From the NCBI RefSeq assembly GCF_016508255.1, contig NZ_JADVKT010000008.1, positions 62,001-126,000 on the forward strand: 64,000 bases of DNA, given 5' to 3'. Source of the stretch: Acinetobacter calcoaceticus. GTDB taxonomy: Bacteria > Pseudomonadota > Gammaproteobacteria > Pseudomonadales > Moraxellaceae. The position numbers were made by a program, and so were the translations under genes. Positions 47,889-57,944 of this stretch are shown piece by piece; positions within the stretch are counted from its first letter, which is position 1; every line of letters starts with the position of its first letter. Below the pieces are notes generated by a model. That model saw only the letters and a list, made by a program, of their open reading frames with translations, ran no database searches and was not told the DNA's origin.

Positions 47889-48529
47889 GCGGTCAGATTT
47901 ATTTTGTGAGTGGAATTGATACCGAAATTGGTAAAACCTATGCCACTGGGTTCTTAGCAAAATTATGGACTGAACAAGGTAAAAAAGTAATTACCCAAAA
48001 ACTCATTCAGACAGGTAATGCTGATATTTCTGAAGATATTGAAAAGCATCGTGAAATTATGGGGCAGGGTTGGTTTCAAGAAGATCATGATAAGCTCACC
48101 ATGCCGGAAATTTTTAGCTATCCTGCTTCACCTCATCTAGCAACACGCCTAGATAACCGAGAAATTGATTTTCAAAAAATTGAGAATGCGACTCAAACAT
48201 TGGCCGAGCGTTTTGACGTTGTATTGTTAGAAGGTGCAGGTGGTTTGATGGTTCCATTAACCACTCATCTGCTCACTATTGATTATGTCGCTCAGCATCA
48301 GTTTCCTGTCATTTTAGTGACTTCTGGGCGTTTAGGAAGTATCAACCATACGTTACTTAGTCTTGAAGCACTTAAGTCTCGTGGGCTTAAATTAAAAGCT
48401 TTGGTTTATAACTTAAAAGATGAATCTAAAGATCCATTAATTTCTCAAGATACCTCAAATTATCTGAAGGATTACTTGGCGGTTCACTTCCCTGAAGCAG
48501 AGTGGATTGAGTTGGCTAAGATGAATTAA
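47885..48529 (+). CDS. bioD: Dethiobiotin synthase
   Basis: A 214-residue ATPase that closes the ureido ring of dethiobiotin from DAPA and CO2. The P-loop variant [20 protein letters not shown] (about residues 5-24) contains GxxxxxGK-T, KLIQTGN is the DAPA/CO2 site lysine, and [14 protein letters not shown] (about 116-129) is the second ATP/metal motif. Last gene of the biotin operon; bioB is not in the window. A bidirectional terminator follows. Confidence 0.95.
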   Translation: MSGQIYFVSGIDTEIGKTYATGFLAKLWTEQGKKVITQKLIQTGNADISEDIEKHREIMGQGWFQEDHDKLTMPEIFSYPASPHLATRLDNREIDFQKIENATQTLAERFDVVLLEGAGGLMVPLTTHLLTIDYVAQHQFPVILVTSGRLGSINHTLLSLEALKSRGLKLKALVYNLKDESKDPLISQDTSNYLKDYLAVHFPEAEWIELAKMN

Positions 48530-48544
48530 AGCCAAAGTAGTAAT

Positions 48545-48577
48545 AAAAAAACCGCTCAAATTAGAGCGGTTTTTTTA
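48545..48577. terminator. Bidirectional terminator between bioD and rluB
   Basis: aaaaaaccgctc / gagcggtttttt, 12-bp perfect arms, 6-base loop. Serves convergent genes. Confidence 0.92.
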
Positions 48578-48593
48578 TTACTACTGAATGTTT

Positions 48594-49517
48594 TTAGAAC
48601 TTTTTAGAACCACGGTTAAAACCAGTTGATTTACGTTGGTTTCCAGTGTTAACAGGAGCTTCTTTTTCATCATCACGACGTTGTTGACGCAAGAAACCGC
48701 CACGACGAGCTGCCATTGGTTTTTCGGTCATACGGTCTGTACGACGTTTTGCCATACCAAATAAGCCTGTGCCTTGGCGTGGTTTTAACTCAACAGATTT
48801 TGCTAGATTGTCGATATCAGTTTTATCGAGTTCCATCCAGCGGCCAGTACGTAATTCGCGTGGTAAAATAACTGTACCGTAGCGTGTACGTAATAAGCGG
48901 CTTACTTTAAGTTCTTGTGATTCAAAAATACGACGAACCTCACGGTTACGACCTTCTTTCACTACCACTTGATACCAGCGGTTAATACCTTCACCACCAA
49001 TTTCCGAGAAAGACTCAAATTTAGCTGGACCATCTTCAAGCTCAACACCAGTTACCATTTTTTGGCGTATTTTAGGCGTTACTTCACCCATCACTCGAAC
49101 GGCATATTCACGTTCAATTTCATTTGATGGATGCATTAAGCGGTTAGCAAGCTCACCATCATTTGTAAATAATAATAAACCAGTACTGTTAATATCCAGA
49201 CGGCCTACCATTACCCAGCGGTCATTTGCAATTTGTGGTAAATGATCAAATACGGTTGGGCGTTTTTCAGGATCATTACGTGAACAAATTTCGCCTTCTG
49301 GTTTATAGTAAATCAAAACACGACGACGAATTTCATCTTCAATTTGAAACTGAACTTTGCGGCCATCAATGCGTAATTCATCGCCTGGTTCAATGCGCTC
49401 ACCCACTTGGGCAACACGACCGTTTACACTCACGCGTCCTGCGGCAATAACCTCTTCCATATATCGGCGGGAACCTAATCCGATTCGCGCTAATACTTTT
49501 TGCAATTTTTCACTCAT
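48594..49517 (-). CDS. rluB: 23S rRNA pseudouridine synthase (RluB-type)
   Basis: A 307-residue RsuA-family enzyme. An S4 RNA-binding domain (LQKVLARIGLGSRRYMEEVI, VSVNGRVAQVGERIEPGDEL, residues 5-60) precedes the catalytic core. The core has the nucleophile Asp in VGRLDINSTGLLLFTNDGELA (about 112-132), then GRNREVRRIFE and RTRYG. A basic tail of about 60 residues (Arg/Lys/Gly-rich) extends beyond the fold, as in RluB proteins. It modifies U2605-type positions in 23S rRNA. It lies next to scpBA, a common arrangement. Confidence 0.9.
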   Translation of the reverse strand: MSEKLQKVLARIGLGSRRYMEEVIAAGRVSVNGRVAQVGERIEPGDELRIDGRKVQFQIEDEIRRRVLIYYKPEGEICSRNDPEKRPTVFDHLPQIANDRWVMVGRLDINSTGLLLFTNDGELANRLMHPSNEIEREYAVRVMGEVTPKIRQKMVTGVELEDGPAKFESFSEIGGEGINRWYQVVVKEGRNREVRRIFESQELKVSRLLRTRYGTVILPRELRTGRWMELDKTDIDNLAKSVELKPRQGTGLFGMAKRRTDRMTEKPMAARRGGFLRQQRRDDEKEAPVNTGNQRKSTGFNRGSKKF

Positions 49518-49558
49518 GACAGCACAACCTTAGACATAATGATCAACAGTCCACCTCT

Positions 49559-50152
49559 TTATGATTTCGGTGCATTTGCATCGAGAGCCATAAAGGCTTC
49601 CTTGGCGTTCTGTAGGGGAGGCAATTGGCCTAGCGAGGCTAGACCAAAAGCATTCAGAAACTGAGGCGTTGTAATTAGCAACGCAGGTCTTCCGGGTAAA
49701 TCTCTAAAACCGGCTTCTTTAATCCAGTTCCAGTCAAATAGTGTTCTAAGAATCTGACTATTATTAGATACACCACGAATTTGTTCAATATCAGCACGGG
49801 TAACTGGTTGATGATAAGCAATGACAGCCAGTGTTTCTAGCAATGAAGGCGACAGTTTTGTTGGTCGCTCGGGCCAAATTTGCGCAATAATACTACGATA
49901 TTTAGATCTTACCTGAAAGCGAAACCCTTGTGCTGTTTCAATCAACTCAATAGATCGGCCATGTTGTAAGAGCGCGAGCTGTTGTAAAAGTTGACGAAGC
50001 TGCTGTTTATTATACTGATTATTGAAAGCTTCTTTTAAACGGGCAATTGAAACGGGTGCTTCACTGGCAAAAATAATTGCTTCAAGTTGTAATAAGACTT
50101 CGTGGTGAATGTCAGCTAATGACAAATCACTATTATTTTGTTCAAAACTCAT
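49559..50152 (-). CDS. scpB: Segregation and condensation protein B
   Basis: A 197-residue kleisin-interacting protein with two winged-helix domains (QLEAIIFASEAPVSIARLKEAF at the N-terminus; LLETLAVIAYHQPVTRADIEQIRG, the conserved ScpB signature, at about residues 103-126). It binds ScpA in the Smc complex. The start overlaps the scpA stop by 4 bases. Confidence 0.93.
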   Translation of the reverse strand: MSFEQNNSDLSLADIHHEVLLQLEAIIFASEAPVSIARLKEAFNNQYNKQQLRQLLQQLALLQHGRSIELIETAQGFRFQVRSKYRSIIAQIWPERPTKLSPSLLETLAVIAYHQPVTRADIEQIRGVSNNSQILRTLFDWNWIKEAGFRDLPGRPALLITTPQFLNAFGLASLGQLPPLQNAKEAFMALDANAPKS

Positions 50153-50940
50153 AGTGAAGATCCTTGAATTGCTAAAGGAGCTTCAATACCAGAGGCAATA
50201 ATTTTAACTCGCTGTTGTCGGGTTAATTCTAAAACAGCCATAAATGTAACAACCATTCCCATGCGACCTTGCAGAGGATTGAGTAATTCTTTAAAACTTA
50301 ACACGTCACCAGACTCTAATTTCTCTTCAATATATGCAATGCGTTCTTCTAGTAATACAGGTTCTTGAGCCACGACATGCGTAACAGGTTCTGGACGGTT
50401 AAATACACAGAACAAAGCATCATGTAATACTGAGATATCATAGCCCTCATAAATAGGAGCGATATGACCTAAGCTTACATTAGCACTGAATGTATCACGC
50501 TCAAGAATTGGCATTTGACCTAAACGCTCAGCTGCTTGCTTAATACGTAAATAGGTTTCAAGTCGATCAATAAGTTCCTGCTTAGGATCTTTTTCAATAC
50601 TGATAATGGTTGGCTTTGGTAAAAGTAAGCGAGACTTTAAATCAGCCAACAAAGCTGCCATCACCATATAATCTGCTGTTAGCTCAATATTTAAGGACTT
50701 CATACTATCCATATAGGTTAAATATTGAGTTGCTATGGGAGCAATATCGACTTGAATTAAATCAAAACCGTTTTTTTGAATCAGATAAATTAAAAAATCT
50801 AGTGGACCTTCAAACTGTTCGAGCAAAATCTCAAATGCAGCAGGAGGTATATAGAGATCTTCAGGAATCTTGTCATGCCACTCATCTAAAACACGGATGT
50901 GTGGAGCGTCTTCCATGGATTGATGAAGTGATTGATTCAT
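50149..50940 (-). CDS. scpA: Segregation and condensation protein A (kleisin)
   Basis: A 263-residue kleisin bridging the Smc head domains. It shows the family core LEQFEGPLDFLIYLIQKNGFDLIQVDIAPIATQYLTYM (residues about 40-77), MAALLADLKSRLLLP and a C-terminal winged helix (MVVTFMAVLELTRQQRVKI). It is co-translated with scpB. Together with Smc at 32.4 kb this completes the SMC-ScpAB condensin set. Confidence 0.93.
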   Translation of the reverse strand: MNQSLHQSMEDAPHIRVLDEWHDKIPEDLYIPPAAFEILLEQFEGPLDFLIYLIQKNGFDLIQVDIAPIATQYLTYMDSMKSLNIELTADYMVMAALLADLKSRLLLPKPTIISIEKDPKQELIDRLETYLRIKQAAERLGQMPILERDTFSANVSLGHIAPIYEGYDISVLHDALFCVFNRPEPVTHVVAQEPVLLEERIAYIEEKLESGDVLSFKELLNPLQGRMGMVVTFMAVLELTRQQRVKIIASGIEAPLAIQGSSL

Positions 50941-51164
50941 TACGATTATAAGCCACGCGAATTTTCAAAAGCATGAGACTTGTTATTCAAGTCAAAGAGA
51001 GCTGTAAATAGAAGAACAGCAGATAGTGGAAATCATTCTAAATGAATTGTGTCTTTTAATAAATTACTTAACGACTAAAGTGTAAAAAAAATCCAAAATA
51101 AATAAAGAGTATTTTTTTGAGTGATAATACATTTTTTAAAACTATTGGTAAAAAATGTAAGTAC

Positions 51165-51782
51165 TTATTCAAAAGCACTTACATCACCAACACCACGGCG
51201 GATAATTTCAGGATGTTCACCCGATAAGTCGACAATACTTGTACTTGTTAAAGTGCCGAAACCACCGTCAATAAATACATCGATTCGTTTATCTAACTGA
51301 TTTTCAATATCGTAAGGATCATCTAGGGGATCTTGTTGTCCCGGTAAAATTAATGTACTGGTGAGTAAGGGTTCACCAAGTTCTTTTAATAGAGCCTGAC
51401 AAATTGGGTTACTTGGAATACGTAAGCCAATGGTTTTCTTTTTAGGGTGCATCAATCTACGAGGAACTTCACTGGTTGCAGGTAAAATGAAGGTCGTAAT
51501 AGCAGGTGTATTCGCTTTCAATAAACGATATGTCGCATTATCAACTTTTGCATAAGTAGCAATATCTGATAAGTCGCAGCACATAATGGCATATTGATGC
51601 TTAGGCCCCAAACCACGAATCTGTGCAATACGCTCCATGGCATTTTTATTACCAATTTGACAGCCAATTGCATAGGCAGCATCGGTAGGGTAGACCACAA
51701 CATCTCCGGCACGAATGCGTTCAACCGCTTGGCTAATGAGGCGTTGCTGTGGATTTTCAGGATGTACATGTAAATGCATCAT
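51165..51782 (-). CDS. yciO: YciO-like member of the Sua5/YrdC family
   Basis: A 205-residue protein. HVHPENPQQRLISQAVERIR, then GDVVVYPTDAAYAIGCQIGNKNAMERIAQIRGL, closely follows E. coli YciO rather than TsaC, and the length agrees (about 206). The family binds ATP and RNA, and its relatives TsaC/Sua5 make threonylcarbamoyl-AMP for tRNA t6A. YciO itself has no firmly established essential role, so I do not assign t6A synthesis. About 220 bases of gene-free sequence separate it from scpA. Confidence 0.85.
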   Translation of the reverse strand: MMHLHVHPENPQQRLISQAVERIRAGDVVVYPTDAAYAIGCQIGNKNAMERIAQIRGLGPKHQYAIMCCDLSDIATYAKVDNATYRLLKANTPAITTFILPATSEVPRRLMHPKKKTIGLRIPSNPICQALLKELGEPLLTSTLILPGQQDPLDDPYDIENQLDKRIDVFIDGGFGTLTSTSIVDLSGEHPEIIRRGVGDVSAFE

Positions 51783-51871
51783 ATTTTAGAGACTCCATCA
51801 CGCCAGTGTTAAAATAATTATTAGGCTTTTTAAACAACCTATGCAAGTAATTAACGTGGTTTTTTTGTCAA

Positions 51872-52534
51872 TTAATCAAGGAGTTCACGTTTAAATTCAT
51901 TTGATTGTAATGCTATGTCTGGGCGTGTACATTGGCAAATAAAACCAATAAATGCAGCTGCATCACGTGGCAACTTGGCTTCACCTGAAAAGTAACGTTG
52001 TACTTGAGCATAAACATTATCTTTAAATATTTTGCCATCTCCGCCATCACCTGTGAGGTTATCAAGCGAGACTCTAAACTTTCTACCAAAAGACTGTGCA
52101 AACAACCATTCAATTGCTTGTGGCTTAATTTCTACTTGTTCAAATAGGCTTTGCTGTTCTTGAGTACGGCCATCGGGTGCATACCAATATCCCAGATCAG
52201 GTAGTAAGCGGCGTTTTTCACCAGCAATCGACCAATGACTGATTTCATGCAAGGCGCTGTTCAAAAAACCATGGGCGAATTGGATTTTAGCTGGACCCTG
52301 ATTTGTTGCCGGGAAATATTCTGGTTCAAAATCTCCACGAACTAATGTCACATTATGGTGGGAAAACCAGTGATTAAAGTGTAAAATAAGCCAATCAACT
52401 TGCTCAGACTCCGATTTTGAGCTTGACCATGGTGAGAGTTGCACTATGTCAGGTACAAAGATGTTCTGATGCGTTGAATGGGTGCAAACGAGTAATGAAG
52501 TGTTAACTTCAGGTTGCGGCTGCAACAGGTGCAT
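51872..52534 (-). CDS. epmC: Elongation factor P hydroxylase
   Basis: A 220-residue EpmC/YfcM family protein that hydroxylates the beta-lysylated lysine of EF-P. Family stretches are FEPEYFPATNQGPAKIQFAHGF and NSALHEISHWSIAGEKRRLLPDLGYWYAPDGR (residues about 82-113), the latter with the HExxHW-type metal site, and FRVSLDNLTGDGG. EF-P, EpmA and EpmB are not in this window. A single gene between the YciO gene and yceD. Confidence 0.92.
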   Translation of the reverse strand: MHLLQPQPEVNTSLLVCTHSTHQNIFVPDIVQLSPWSSSKSESEQVDWLILHFNHWFSHHNVTLVRGDFEPEYFPATNQGPAKIQFAHGFLNSALHEISHWSIAGEKRRLLPDLGYWYAPDGRTQEQQSLFEQVEIKPQAIEWLFAQSFGRKFRVSLDNLTGDGGDGKIFKDNVYAQVQRYFSGEAKLPRDAAAFIGFICQCTRPDIALQSNEFKRELLD

Positions 52535-52630
52535 TGCTTAATTTACCCCGAGTTCTGTCTAAAGAAGTGCAAAATTGTATCTTAATCTTTGACAGAGTAC
52601 CGATGAATTTGTAGAATTGCCGCCTTAATT

Positions 52631-53191
52631 ATGTCAGCAAATACCTTTCCGGCACAGATTGAGCCGTTTAAATGGGCTGAACAAGGCTTTACATGGTCAG
52701 GTCAACTGCCCTTGTCTCGCTTTGCTCGTATCGCTCGTGAAGCTGTTGGATCAATTGATAATCAATTGGTCAACATAGACTGTAAGCTATCAATGGATGC
52801 ATATCATCGCATTGTGTGGATGGATGGTCATATAGACACGATAGTTCCAATGGAGTGCCAACGTTGTTTGGAACCTGTTGAAATACCTCTTGTCTTAGAC
52901 TTCCATATTGCATTAGTGGATGATGAGTCACTGATAGAGCGCTTGGATGAGGATGCTGATTTCATCGTTTTAGGTGAAAGTGAGTCTTCGACGAAAGGTG
53001 ATTATGATACGCCTGCCTCGATTAACTTGCTCGCATTACTAGAAGATGAACTGTTATTGTTGGTGCCTTTATCTCCCAAGCATGATGCTTGTGAAAATAA
53101 ACATCAACCTACCGTTCAAAATGTTGTTGAAGAAAAACGGGATAATCCGTTTGATGTTTTGGCAGGTTTGAAGGGTAAACTTAACTCATAA
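52631..53191 (+). CDS. yceD: YceD/DUF177 family 23S rRNA accumulation protein
   Basis: A 186-residue cytoplasmic protein. It carries the DUF177 features MECQRCLEPVEIPLVLDF (C-x-x-C, about residues 76-93) and the C-terminal NPFDVLAGLKGKL shared by all family members. In E. coli it supports 23S rRNA accumulation. It lies directly upstream of rpmF, a neighbourhood conserved across bacteria. Confidence 0.92.
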   Translation: MSANTFPAQIEPFKWAEQGFTWSGQLPLSRFARIAREAVGSIDNQLVNIDCKLSMDAYHRIVWMDGHIDTIVPMECQRCLEPVEIPLVLDFHIALVDDESLIERLDEDADFIVLGESESSTKGDYDTPASINLLALLEDELLLLVPLSPKHDACENKHQPTVQNVVEEKRDNPFDVLAGLKGKLNS

Positions 53192-53265
53192 TTTGTGATA
53201 TAATTGTGAGATAAGACAACTGAATTTGTTCTGATCCATTTTTTCGATCTTTGTAAGGAGCCATC

Positions 53266-53451
53266 ATGGCCGTTCAGCAAAACCGTAAAAGTCGCTCTCG
53301 CCGTGACATGCGCCGTTCACATGACGCTTTAACCGAGAATGCATTAACAGTAGACCAAGCAACTGGTGAAACTCATCGTCGTCACCACGTGACTAAAGAC
53401 GGTTTCTACCGTGGTCGTCAATTATTCGCTAAAGCAGCTGATGCTGAATAA
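53266..53451 (+). CDS. rpmF: 50S ribosomal protein L32
   Basis: A 61-residue basic protein starting [22 protein letters not shown], the hallmark of bL32. The C-terminus ([17 protein letters not shown]) lacks the zinc-binding Cys-x-x-Cys pair, as in many gamma-proteobacterial L32 proteins. A strong ribosome binding site (aaggag) precedes it. A hairpin with a GAAA loop and T run ends the unit before fabD. Confidence 0.97.
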
Positions 53452-53495
53452 TTGTATGATATGCATTAAGCGTGATGCTTAAGTATAGAAAAAAT

Positions 53496-53518
53496 GGGAG
53501 CGAAAGCTCCCTTTTTTT
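53496..53518 (+). terminator. Intrinsic terminator after rpmF
   Basis: gggagc-gaaa-gctccc with a GNRA-type loop and seven T. Confidence 0.93.
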
Positions 53519-53602
53519 GTTGTTTTTCGCAATTATAAAAATATAAATAACATGTTAAATTTCCGCTCCAGAAATGAGTGAAAACCCAAAAAAGGATTTC
53601 TT

Positions 53603-54589
53603 ATGTCTGCTAAACGTCTTGAACAAGTAGCTTTAGCCACAAAAACTGCGTTTGTGTTTCCGGGTCAAGGTTCACAAAAAGTCGGTATGCTTGCTGAACT
53701 AGCAGAACAGTTTAGTGGGGTTGGGCAAACCTTTGCTGAAGCTTCGGATGCACTTGGATTCGATCTGTGGCATATTGCGCAAAGTGGTGAAGGCCTCAAC
53801 CAAACAGAAAATACCCAACCTGTGTTATTAACTGCCAGTATCGCTCTATGGCGTGTATGGCTTGATTTAGGTGGTCTGGCACCTAAGTACCTTGCAGGAC
53901 ATTCTCTAGGTGAATACAGCGCCTTGGTTGCTGCAGGATCTATGAGCTTGGCAGATGCAGTGAAACTCGTGAATTTGCGTGGCAAACTCATGCAAAGCGC
54001 TGTTCCTCAAGGGGAAGGAGCTATGGCTGCAATCCTTGGTTTGGCTGATGAAAAAGTGGTTGAACTTTGCCAAATCGTGAATGCTGAAGGTCAAGGCTCA
54101 GTAGAAGCTGCAAACTATAATTCACAAGGCCAAGTCGTGATTGCTGGAAGTACAGCATCTGTACAACAAGTGATGGCTTTGGCAAAAGAGCAGTCTGCTA
54201 AGGCAATTGCTTTACCTGTGTCAGTTCCTTCGCATTGTTCATTGATGAAACCTGCTGCTGAAAAATTTGCAGAAGCTTTGGAACAAACTGCCATTGAGCT
54301 GCCTACCATTCCTGTAATACAAAATGTCAACGCGGGAATAGCTACCGATGTTGCTCAATTGCGTCAGGCATTAACTGCTCAATTGTACCAATCTGTACAA
54401 TGGACAGACACGATGCAGTTTTTACAAGACCAAGGTATTCACTACGTTGTTGAGTGTGGCCCTGGTACAGTATTGAGTAATCTTGCGAAGCGTTTACCAA
54501 ATATAGAAAAAGCTTTTGCTATTGATAGCAAGAGTAAAATGGAAGATGCCCTAAATGCTGTTTTAGTGGCAGAAGGAAAAATTGCATGA
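53603..54589 (+). CDS. fabD: Malonyl-CoA--ACP transacylase
   Basis: A 328-residue acyltransferase moving malonate from CoA to ACP. FVFPGQGSQKVGML (residues about 14-27) is the oxyanion region. The nucleophile is the Ser in AGHSLGEYSALVAAG (about residue 102), the substrate Arg is in NLRGKLMQ, and the catalytic His in SVPSHCSLM. It overlaps the fabG start by 4 bases. In many relatives plsX and fabH lie between rpmF and fabD; here they are absent. Confidence 0.97.
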   Translation: MSAKRLEQVALATKTAFVFPGQGSQKVGMLAELAEQFSGVGQTFAEASDALGFDLWHIAQSGEGLNQTENTQPVLLTASIALWRVWLDLGGLAPKYLAGHSLGEYSALVAAGSMSLADAVKLVNLRGKLMQSAVPQGEGAMAAILGLADEKVVELCQIVNAEGQGSVEAANYNSQGQVVIAGSTASVQQVMALAKEQSAKAIALPVSVPSHCSLMKPAAEKFAEALEQTAIELPTIPVIQNVNAGIATDVAQLRQALTAQLYQSVQWTDTMQFLQDQGIHYVVECGPGTVLSNLAKRLPNIEKAFAIDSKSKMEDALNAVLVAEGKIA

Positions 54590-55320
54590 CACAAGAACGC
54601 AAAGTTGCATTAGTAACGGGCGCGAGTCGGGGCATTGGCGCTGCAATTGCCCAGCAACTTATTCAAGACGGTTATTTTGTTGTAGGTACTGCGACATCTG
54701 AATCTGGCGCACAAAAGTTAAGTGAAAGCTTTGGTGAGCAAGGGGCAGGTTTAGCTCTCGATGTGCGTAATCTCGAAGAGATTGAAGCAGTCGTTTCTCA
54801 TATTGAACAAAACTATGGCCCTGTGCTTATTTTGGTTAATAATGCGGGTATCACGAAAGACAATTTATTGCTGCGCATGTCAGAAGATGATTGGGATGAT
54901 ATTCTCAACATTCACCTCAAAGCTGTATATCGTTTATCTAAACGTGTGCTTAAAGGTATGACAAAAGCGCGCTTTGGCCGCATTATTAATATTAGTTCTG
55001 TTGTTGCGCACTTTGCAAACCCAGGTCAAGCGAACTACTCTGCTGCAAAAGCAGGTATTGAAGCGTTTAGCCGTAGTCTTGCAAAAGAAATGGGTAGCCG
55101 CCAAATCACTGTGAATAGTGTGGCACCAGGTTTCATTGCAACAGAAATGACAGATGCACTTAGTGAAGACATTCGCAAAAAAATGAGTGATCAAGTGGCT
55201 TTAAATCGCTTAGGTGAGCCACAAGATATCGCAAATGCGGTGAGTTTCCTTGCAAGTGATAAAGCAGGTTACATTACCGGTACGGTATTACATGTAAATG
55301 GTGGTTTATACATGGCTTAA
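54586..55320 (+). CDS. fabG: 3-oxoacyl-[ACP] reductase
   Basis: A 244-residue short-chain dehydrogenase that reduces beta-ketoacyl-ACP with NADPH. VTGASRGIGAAIA (residues about 10-22) binds the cofactor, NNAGIT is at about 86, and the catalytic Ser-Tyr-Lys set appears as INISSVVAHFANPGQANYSAAKAG (about 136-159). GFIATEMTDAL follows. Length equals E. coli FabG (244). Coupled to fabD by a 4-base overlap; acpP follows after about 84 bases. Confidence 0.97.
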   Translation: MTQERKVALVTGASRGIGAAIAQQLIQDGYFVVGTATSESGAQKLSESFGEQGAGLALDVRNLEEIEAVVSHIEQNYGPVLILVNNAGITKDNLLLRMSEDDWDDILNIHLKAVYRLSKRVLKGMTKARFGRIINISSVVAHFANPGQANYSAAKAGIEAFSRSLAKEMGSRQITVNSVAPGFIATEMTDALSEDIRKKMSDQVALNRLGEPQDIANAVSFLASDKAGYITGTVLHVNGGLYMA

Positions 55321-55404
55321 GGCTGATGTATAAACTTTAAAAAATTTTTATATTCAATTAAACTAGTGGCAAATCAAACGCCACAAGCAATGAGGAGAAT
55401 TCCT

Positions 55405-55641
55405 GTGAGCGATATCGAACTACGCGTTAAACAAGCAGTTGCAGAACAACTTGGTCTTAAAGCTGAAGAGATTAAAAACGAAGCATCTTTTATGGATGAC
55501 TTAGGTGCTGACTCTTTAGATTTAGTTGAACTTGTAATGTCTTTCGAAAACGACTTCGACATCACTATCCCTGATGAAGATTCAAACGAAATCACTACAG
55601 TTCAATCTGCAATTGACTATGTAACTAAAAAACTTGGTTAA
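55405..55641 (+). CDS. acpP: Acyl carrier protein
   Basis: A 78-residue acidic carrier of growing fatty acids. The start is the GTG at 55405 (read as Met: [17 protein letters not shown]), with gaggag 8-13 bases upstream; the longer ATG frame would add 13 unrelated residues and is rejected. The 4'-phosphopantetheine attachment Ser is in [11 protein letters not shown] (about residue 37). Terminator follows. Confidence 0.97.
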   Translation: MSDIELRVKQAVAEQLGLKAEEIKNEASFMDDLGADSLDLVELVMSFENDFDITIPDEDSNEITTVQSAIDYVTKKLG

Positions 55642-55666
55642 TTCGCATATTGCTGATTAAAAAGAA

Positions 55667-55691
55667 GGCCACCGCAAGGTGGCTTTTTTTA
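55667..55691 (+). terminator. Intrinsic terminator after acpP
   Basis: gccacc-gcaa-ggtggc stem with GCAA loop and a run of T. Confidence 0.92.
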
Positions 55692-55829
55692 TTTGAGTAA
55701 AATAATTGATAGAGATACATATTTTTACAAGATCAATCCCAATTGATAGCAGAGGTGTCTCTTTTTTCAAGTATAACAATAAGGGTCAGTTTAATGACTT
55801 TACTATAAACAATAAGATGAGGACTAAAA

Positions 55830-56303
55830 ATGGGTCTTTTTGATTTTGTAAAAGGTATTGGTAAGAAAAATACCGCACCAGCAGAACCACAAGCAGCTCC
55901 AGCTACACCAGCAGAACCTTCTGCACAAGAAATCGCAAATAAATTATTAGGTTTAATTAAAAGCCTAGGTCTAGGGGTGGAAGGTTTATCTGTAACCTAT
56001 AATGGCTCAACTGATACTGCGACTATTAATGGTCAAGTACAAAGCCAAGCGGATAAAGAAAAAATTATTCTTATTGTTGGTAATGTAGACCATGTTGCCC
56101 AAGTAGATGATCAGATGACGGTTGCTACTCCTGAACCGGAAAGCAAATTTTATACAGTAAAATCTGGTGATAATCTTTCAAAAATTGCGAAAGAATTTTA
56201 CGGTGATGCAAATCAGTATCCAAAAATCTTTGAAGCAAATAAACCAATGCTAAAAGATCCAGATGAAATTTTCCCTGGTCAGGTTTTACGTATTCCTCAA
56301 TAA
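55830..56303 (+). CDS. kbp: BON and LysM domain protein (Kbp/YgaU-like)
   Basis: A 157-residue protein with no signal peptide. It starts MGLFDFVKGIGKK, like the E. coli potassium-binding protein Kbp (YgaU). A short Pro/Ala-rich linker leads to a BON domain (LGLGVEGLSVTYNGSTDTATINGQVQS, about residues 45-95) and a C-terminal LysM domain (KFYTVKSGDNLSKIAKEFYGD through PGQVLRIPQ, about 107-157). Kbp senses cytoplasmic K+ in E. coli; the same role here is inferred from domain order and the matching N-terminus. Confidence 0.85.
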   Translation: MGLFDFVKGIGKKNTAPAEPQAAPATPAEPSAQEIANKLLGLIKSLGLGVEGLSVTYNGSTDTATINGQVQSQADKEKIILIVGNVDHVAQVDDQMTVATPEPESKFYTVKSGDNLSKIAKEFYGDANQYPKIFEANKPMLKDPDEIFPGQVLRIPQ

Positions 56304-56314
56304 TTGAGGGTAAT

Positions 56315-56343
56315 AAAAAAAGGCGCTTTTAGCGCCTTTTTTT
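56315..56343. terminator. Bidirectional terminator between kbp and thiD
   Basis: aaaaaaaggcgct-ttt-agcgccttttttt, near-perfect long stem. Lies between convergent genes. Confidence 0.9.
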
Positions 56344-56347
56344 CTTT

Positions 56348-57133
<786 letters not shown>

Positions 57134-57212
57134 TTAAATTTACGTTAGTATAAGAGAGTTTGATTAAACTCTCGACCAATTGAATTAAATACTTTACTGG
57201 GTTAGTGATTGA

Positions 57213-57887
57213 ATGGCTATAAAACATATTTTGATTGATTTAGATGGAACCCTAACAGACCCCAAAGTTGGTATCCATACTTCAATTCGCTATGCAATGG
57301 ATAAGTTAGGCTATCCATTGGCTGCCGATTTAAATATTGACTGGACGATTGGCCCGCCATTAAAACCATCACTAGCAAAATTATTAGCTACTCAAGATGA
57401 TGCTTTAGCTGAACAAGCTTTACTCGCTTATCGTGAGCGTTTTTCAGTTACGGGCTTATTTGAAAATGAAGTATACCCATCTGTTGCAGAAACACTTAAT
57501 GCATTGAAAAAAGAAGGGTATCGTTTGTTCGTTGCAACAGCTAAACCAACGATTTATGCAAAACGAATTTTAGATCATTTTGATTTAAGTCAATATTTTG
57601 TACATATTTATGGTAGTGAGCTTACAGGTGAGCGGACCAATAAAGCTGAACTCATTCATTATATCCTTGAGCATGAGCAGCTAAATCCAGAAGAATGTTT
57701 AATGGTAGGTGATCGACAATATGACATTTTGGGTGCTCGTCATAATGGTATTGAGGCAGTAGCAGTGACTTATGGTTATGGAACGCCAGAGGAAATTGAA
57801 CAAGCACAGCCTAAAGCAATGATTGCACAATTCTCTGAACTTTTAGAATATGTTGAAGATCAAGCAACGCAAAAGAAAGTATCTTAA
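57213..57887 (+). CDS. HAD-superfamily phosphatase (Gph/YjjG-like)
   Basis: A 224-residue hydrolase. Motif I is ILIDLDGTLTDPKVGI (Asp9/Asp11), a helical cap covers residues about 15-90, motif II is LFVATAKP (Thr), motif III the Lys near TNKAELIH, and motif IV ECLMVGDRQYDILGA. The layout is that of phosphoglycolate phosphatase and pyrimidine nucleotidase relatives; sequence does not decide between them. Divergent from thiD. Confidence 0.85.
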   Translation: MAIKHILIDLDGTLTDPKVGIHTSIRYAMDKLGYPLAADLNIDWTIGPPLKPSLAKLLATQDDALAEQALLAYRERFSVTGLFENEVYPSVAETLNALKKEGYRLFVATAKPTIYAKRILDHFDLSQYFVHIYGSELTGERTNKAELIHYILEHEQLNPEECLMVGDRQYDILGARHNGIEAVAVTYGYGTPEEIEQAQPKAMIAQFSELLEYVEDQATQKKVS

Positions 57888-57907
57888 ATATTATTAAATT
57901 TAATTTG

Positions 57908-57942
57908 AAGGTTTGGCTTTAAATAAGAGCCAAACCTTTTTT
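57908..57942. terminator. Bidirectional terminator between the HAD gene and ribB
   Basis: aaggtttggct / agccaaacctt, 11-bp arms, 9-base loop, then T run. Confidence 0.9.
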
Positions 57943-57944
57943 AT

